From Promethearchaeota archaeon (GTDB lineage Archaea > Asgardarchaeota > Lokiarchaeia > Sigynarchaeales > SOKP01), in the NCBI GenBank assembly GCA_016839635.1, contig JAEOTV010000107.1:1-9095 (forward strand): a stretch of DNA of 9,095 bases. The letters are read 5' to 3'. Made by a program: the position numbers and the translations under genes. Shown piece after piece: positions 6,997 through 9,095 of this stretch; position 1 is the stretch's first letter, and each line of letters begins with the position of its first letter. The notes under the pieces were generated by a model, which was given only the letters and a program-made list of their open reading frames with translations, was not told where the DNA came from and did no database searches.

Positions 6997-8292
6997 CTAA
7001 TGATGTATATTAATTTTGGAGGCATAGAGAAAAACACACGATATTGATGTTAAAGAAATAACCATAATAATTAAGATCTCCATTTGTAAATATTGAGATA
7101 GAAATGTGCCGAGTGGTAAAAGAGTAATACTCGCTAAATTAGAAGATAATGACATTATCCAAAACCACAGATTCTCATTTTTTCCAGTTCTAGAGATCTG
7201 GAGAAAAAGAGTTATATATAATACCACAAACAATCCACCTAAAAGGTAAATAAAAGAATATGTAAATACTAGAATAATTATATTTGAAAAGAGCAACAGG
7301 ATTAAGCTAAATATATAAACTAGTGTTAGAAAAATAATTGCCTGTAATAATTTTTTGTTTTGAATAATATTTGATTTATTCTTCAAATGTATTTTTTTAA
7401 GTAACCTCTTAGCCAAGTAATAACCAATTATATTAAAAATTGTAAAAATGACATAAAAATCTGAGTATAATGAAAAGCCATTCTCTCCAAAGCGAGAAAG
7501 AATGTAAGAACTAAGAGGATAAGCTATTAATTTATCACTCCACAAAAAGAAATAAGCTGAAAATAGGAAAATAATGACAAGAGGTGAAAAGTAATTTAGA
7601 TAATTGTGATTTTTGAAAGTTTCTTTAGGTTGCGCTTGATTTGGCTCCTTTATTGAGGACTTAGTCATAAAAACAAATATTAATAATAACGGAGATGATA
7701 TTAGCCACCCTACCACAAAGAAAATATTCCAAAAATCTATTGAATCAAATTCTTTAACACAAAGTTTGAAAAGAAATGAAGAAAGCAGTACTCCTAAAGA
7801 TGAACAAGTGTTGATTAAAATAATTAAATTTCTTTCACTTTTTTTATCAGGAGAATCTAAAAGCAGTTTCGACATTCCTGTTCTGATTACTGCTTGACTT
7901 ATAAGAAATAGAACTAAGAAAATAGTATAACTGAGAAGAGATTGATTGTATAAAATAAACATTAAAAAGCTTAAAGAAAGGATAAAACTAAAGGAAATTA
8001 TTATCTTGTTCTTATACTTTGAATATTTGTCAAAAAAAAGGCCCAACGCGGGGAATGAAAACAAAACTAGATATGATAGGCTCTGTATTAAAGATAAATT
8101 GGATCTATTTACATTTAAAACATCAAAATGAAATAAAGGGATATAAACAAGAACGTAAATTTGAATCAAACTTATTATGAAATAAACTAATGAGAATAGG
8201 ACATAAATGTTCTTACTATTTTTTATTTTTTTTAGGGCTTCTTGAATATTTTCCCTACTAAATTTTTTATCCAATTTTTCATGAGTGAGCAT
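6997..8292 (-). CDS. Major facilitator superfamily (MFS) transporter
   Basis: The 431-residue product has about twelve hydrophobic helices, near residues 30-52, 66-88, 97-115, 119-138, 156-178, 188-209, 235-255, 275-296, 314-337, 338-362, 373-398 and 404-424. A polar cytoplasmic loop at about 210-232 splits them six plus six. Between helices 2 and 3, G84-LFFDKYSKYKNK is a recognisable variant of the MFS loop 2-3 motif (G-x-x-x-D-R/K-x-G-R-R/K). Length and topology fit secondary transporters of the cytoplasmic membrane, driven by an ion gradient or facilitating diffusion. The substrate cannot be read from the sequence; a drug/metabolite or sugar exporter type is only a guess. The N-terminus (about 28 residues) is charged and cytoplasmic. 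ATG 8292 follows AAAGTGAT. A minus-strand TATA-like ATATAAAAAT lies at 8331-8340, giving a leader of about 20 bases. The gene is divergent from the zinc-ribbon gene at 8396. Confidence 0.85.
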   Translation of the reverse strand: MLTHEKLDKKFSRENIQEALKKIKNSKNIYVLFSLVYFIISLIQIYVLVYIPLFHFDVLNVNRSNLSLIQSLSYLVLFSFPALGLFFDKYSKYKNKIIISFSFILSLSFLMFILYNQSLLSYTIFLVLFLISQAVIRTGMSKLLLDSPDKKSERNLIILINTCSSLGVLLSSFLFKLCVKEFDSIDFWNIFFVVGWLISSPLLLIFVFMTKSSIKEPNQAQPKETFKNHNYLNYFSPLVIIFLFSAYFFLWSDKLIAYPLSSYILSRFGENGFSLYSDFYVIFTIFNIIGYYLAKRLLKKIHLKNKSNIIQNKKLLQAIIFLTLVYIFSLILLLFSNIIILVFTYSFIYLLGGLFVVLYITLFLQISRTGKNENLWFWIMSLSSNLASITLLPLGTFLSQYLQMEILIIMVISLTSISCVFLYASKINIHH

Positions 8293-8330
8293 ATCACTTT
8301 ATTTCAGAATATCTAATTAAACCAATTGTA

Positions 8331-8340
8331 ATTTTTATAT
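8331..8340 (-). promoter_or_regulatory. TATA box of the MFS transporter gene
   Basis: On the minus strand ATATAAAAAT lies about 40-48 bases before the ATG at 8292. It shares the 103-base divergent region with the promoter of the plus-strand zinc-ribbon gene. Confidence 0.4.
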
Positions 8341-8366
8341 TGGGTGTATCGATTTTTGCATTGGAG

Positions 8367-8374
8367 TTTAAAAA
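8367..8374 (+). promoter_or_regulatory. TATA box of the first zinc-ribbon gene
   Basis: TTTAAAAA begins 29 bases before ATG 8396. At the usual archaeal TATA-to-start distance this puts transcription start at or within a few bases of the ATG, so the transcript is probably leaderless. No ribosome-binding sequence is present between them. Confidence 0.5.
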
Positions 8375-8395
8375 GATAATTTTAGATAAAATTTC

Positions 8396-8536
8396 ATGAA
8401 ATTATTTAAATGTCCTAATTGTAGATTGTGTATAGATTTTGACATCTCATTCAAAAAAGAGCTATGTCCTATGTGTGGTATGCCTTTAGACTTTCGTATG
8501 GATAAGAACCCACCTAATATTGATAAGAAGTGTTAA
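8396..8536 (+). CDS. 46-residue zinc-ribbon mini-protein
   Basis: The ATG-initiated frame encodes 46 residues: KCPNC at 5-9 and ELCPMCG at 22-28, so the metal-binding set is C6-x2-C9-x14-C24-x2-C27. Two extra cysteines sit at 12 and at the last residue, 46. Two CPxC knuckles at this spacing are a classic rubredoxin-like zinc ribbon. Apart from a short polar tail (DKNPPNIDKKC) the protein is essentially only that fold. Such small ribbons in archaea are usually nucleic-acid- or protein-binding modules; the partner here is unknown. The well-placed TATA box and the motif make it a real gene despite its size. It converges with another mini zinc-ribbon gene at 8707-8850. Confidence 0.7.
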   Translation: MKLFKCPNCRLCIDFDISFKKELCPMCGMPLDFRMDKNPPNIDKKC

Positions 8537-8576
8537 TTTTAAAGATATCTCAGAGAACAAGTTTAAGATAGAAATA

Positions 8577-8584
8577 GATTTTTT
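8577..8584 (+). terminator. T-tract after the first zinc-ribbon gene
   Basis: AGATTTTTTCTA lies about 40 bases downstream of the stop at 8534-8536 and contains six or more consecutive T. It is a plausible archaeal terminator. The 170-base gap to the next stop codon also contains AAGATATCT twice (8542-8550 and 8598-8606); I see nothing else in it. Confidence 0.35.
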
Positions 8585-8706
8585 CTAATAGGTTTTTAAG
8601 ATATCTGCAAAATTTAAGAACCATTTTCTAGCTTAAAGCTTCAAAATGCATTTAAATCCTCCAAATTTAATTAAAGTTTTTATCTTAATTATTTAAAAAA
8701 ATTTAT

Positions 8707-8850
8707 TTAGATATCCTTATGTTTTAAATCATGATTTTCGAGAGAGTTAAAATATCTACCACAAACATAACAATATTTACATTTTGAATCCAAATGTACT
8801 GGAGTCCTACAGGATGGGCATTCAATATAAATGGTTGTTTGAAAATACAT
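8707..8850 (-). CDS. 47-residue zinc-ribbon mini-protein
   Basis: On the minus strand, ATG at 8850-8848 opens a 47-codon frame ending at TAA 8709-8707. The protein starts MYFQTTIYIECPSCR. It has C11-x2-C14 followed by a second cluster KCKYCYVCG (C24, C27, C30), so the knuckles may pair as C11/C14 with C27/C30 or with C24/C27. The C-terminus is polar and His/Lys-rich (ENHDLKHKDI). CPSCR resembles CPNCR of the neighbouring mini-protein, so the two may be distant paralogues, but little else aligns. A minus-strand TATA-like ATTTAAATA (8872-8880) is about 30 bases before the ATG, again suggesting a leaderless transcript. Function is unknown beyond probable zinc binding. Confidence 0.65.
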   Translation of the reverse strand: MYFQTTIYIECPSCRTPVHLDSKCKYCYVCGRYFNSLENHDLKHKDI

Positions 8851-8871
8851 AAAAAATAATCTATAATTCTG

Positions 8872-8880
8872 TATTTAAAT
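8872..8880 (-). promoter_or_regulatory. TATA box of the second zinc-ribbon gene
   Basis: On the minus strand ATTTAAATA begins 30 bases before the ATG at 8850, the same geometry as the TATA box at 8367 of the other mini zinc-ribbon gene. Confidence 0.4.
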
Positions 8881-8950
8881 TACTACATAAATGCCTAAAA
8901 TAGACGAAATTTGTTTGGTCATAATAAAGTTTAAACATCATTTTAGATAA

Positions 8951-8959
8951 TTTAATAAG
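8951..8959 (+). promoter_or_regulatory. Possible TATA box of the tRNA gene
   Basis: TTTAATAAG begins 35 bases upstream of the mature 5' end of the tRNA. This position allows a short 5' leader to be removed by RNase P. Confidence 0.35.
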
Positions 8960-8985
8960 TATAAGACATTGAATTACTCACATCA

Positions 8986-9060
8986 GGGCCTATAGCCTAG
9001 CCTGGATTGGGCGTCGGACTTCTAATCCGAAAGTCGCAGGTTCGAATCCTGCTAGGCCCG
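8986..9060 (+). tRNA. tRNA-Arg (anticodon TCT)
   Basis: All arms pair. The acceptor is GGGCCTA (8986-8992) with TAGGCCC (9053-9059) and a G discriminator. The D-stem is GCCT with GGGC. The anticodon stem is TCGGA with TCCGA around loop CTTCTAA, and the variable loop is AAGTC. The T-stem is GCAGG with CCTGC around TTCGAAT. The anticodon TCT (9021-9023) reads AGA and AGG, and AGA is the main arginine codon in the genes of this window. There is no intron and CCA is not encoded, so the tail must be added after transcription. A short T5 tract at 9082-9086 may end the transcript. Confidence 0.97.
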
Positions 9061-9095
9061 CATCTTATTCTGAAGCTCTCATTTTTAAATCTACA

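Noticed and set aside
7946..8131. Plus-strand 61-codon frame within the transporter gene
   Set aside because: It is an antisense shadow of the membrane helices of the transporter.
8542..8606. AAGATATCT direct repeat in the gap between the zinc-ribbon genes
   Set aside because: Nine bases of palindromic AT-rich sequence twice within 60 bases can arise by chance, and nothing else supports a function.

Overview
This is an AT-rich window (roughly 70% A+T by eye) that reads as archaeal. TTTAAAA-type TATA boxes sit about 29-30 bases upstream of two start codons, which suggests leaderless transcripts. Shine-Dalgarno sequences are weak or absent, poly-T tracts follow genes, and the tRNA gene has no encoded CCA. 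The very long, Ile/Asn/Phe/Lys-rich hypothetical proteins and stand-alone mini zinc ribbons suggest an Asgard (Lokiarchaeia-like, Promethearchaeota) genome. That last placement is an inference from style, not from a marker gene.

Layout from left to right. (1) Positions 1-1521 hold the 3' part of a large helical protein of unknown function whose start lies outside the window; a T9 tract follows it. (2) A 92-residue two-helix membrane protein (1667-1945, +) converges, with a 9-base gap, on a stand-alone PD-(D/E)XK (RecB/Cas4-like) nuclease (1955-2683, -). The nuclease starts at TTG and has no internal methionine. (3) A 324-base divergent promoter region carries a 9-bp-arm inverted repeat. It separates the nuclease from a 1212-residue protein (3008-6646, +). 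That protein appears to contain four copies of a module made of a helix-turn-helix-like segment and a beta-alpha-beta-beta-alpha-beta unit, so it may be a multi-domain regulator or adaptor. (4) The 350-base gap 6647-6996 is not empty. It holds two diverged tandem copies of what looks like an undescribed small RNA gene of about 70 nt. Each copy has its own TATA box, an AGGT block, a GG/CC mini-stem and a terminal hairpin followed by TTCTATTT and a T-rich tail. The hairpin core changes in compensatory fashion between the copies. (5) A 12-helix major facilitator superfamily transporter lies on the minus strand (6997-8292). (6) Two tiny convergent zinc-ribbon genes of 46 and 47 codons follow (8396-8536 + and 8707-8850 -), both apparently leaderless. 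(7) A complete tRNA-Arg(TCT) closes the window (8986-9060).

No operon is obvious. Most genes are single units with their own promoters, in divergent or convergent arrangement. No CRISPR array, insertion sequence, integrase or rRNA is visible. The most notable elements are the paired small RNA genes and the repeat-built 1212-residue protein.
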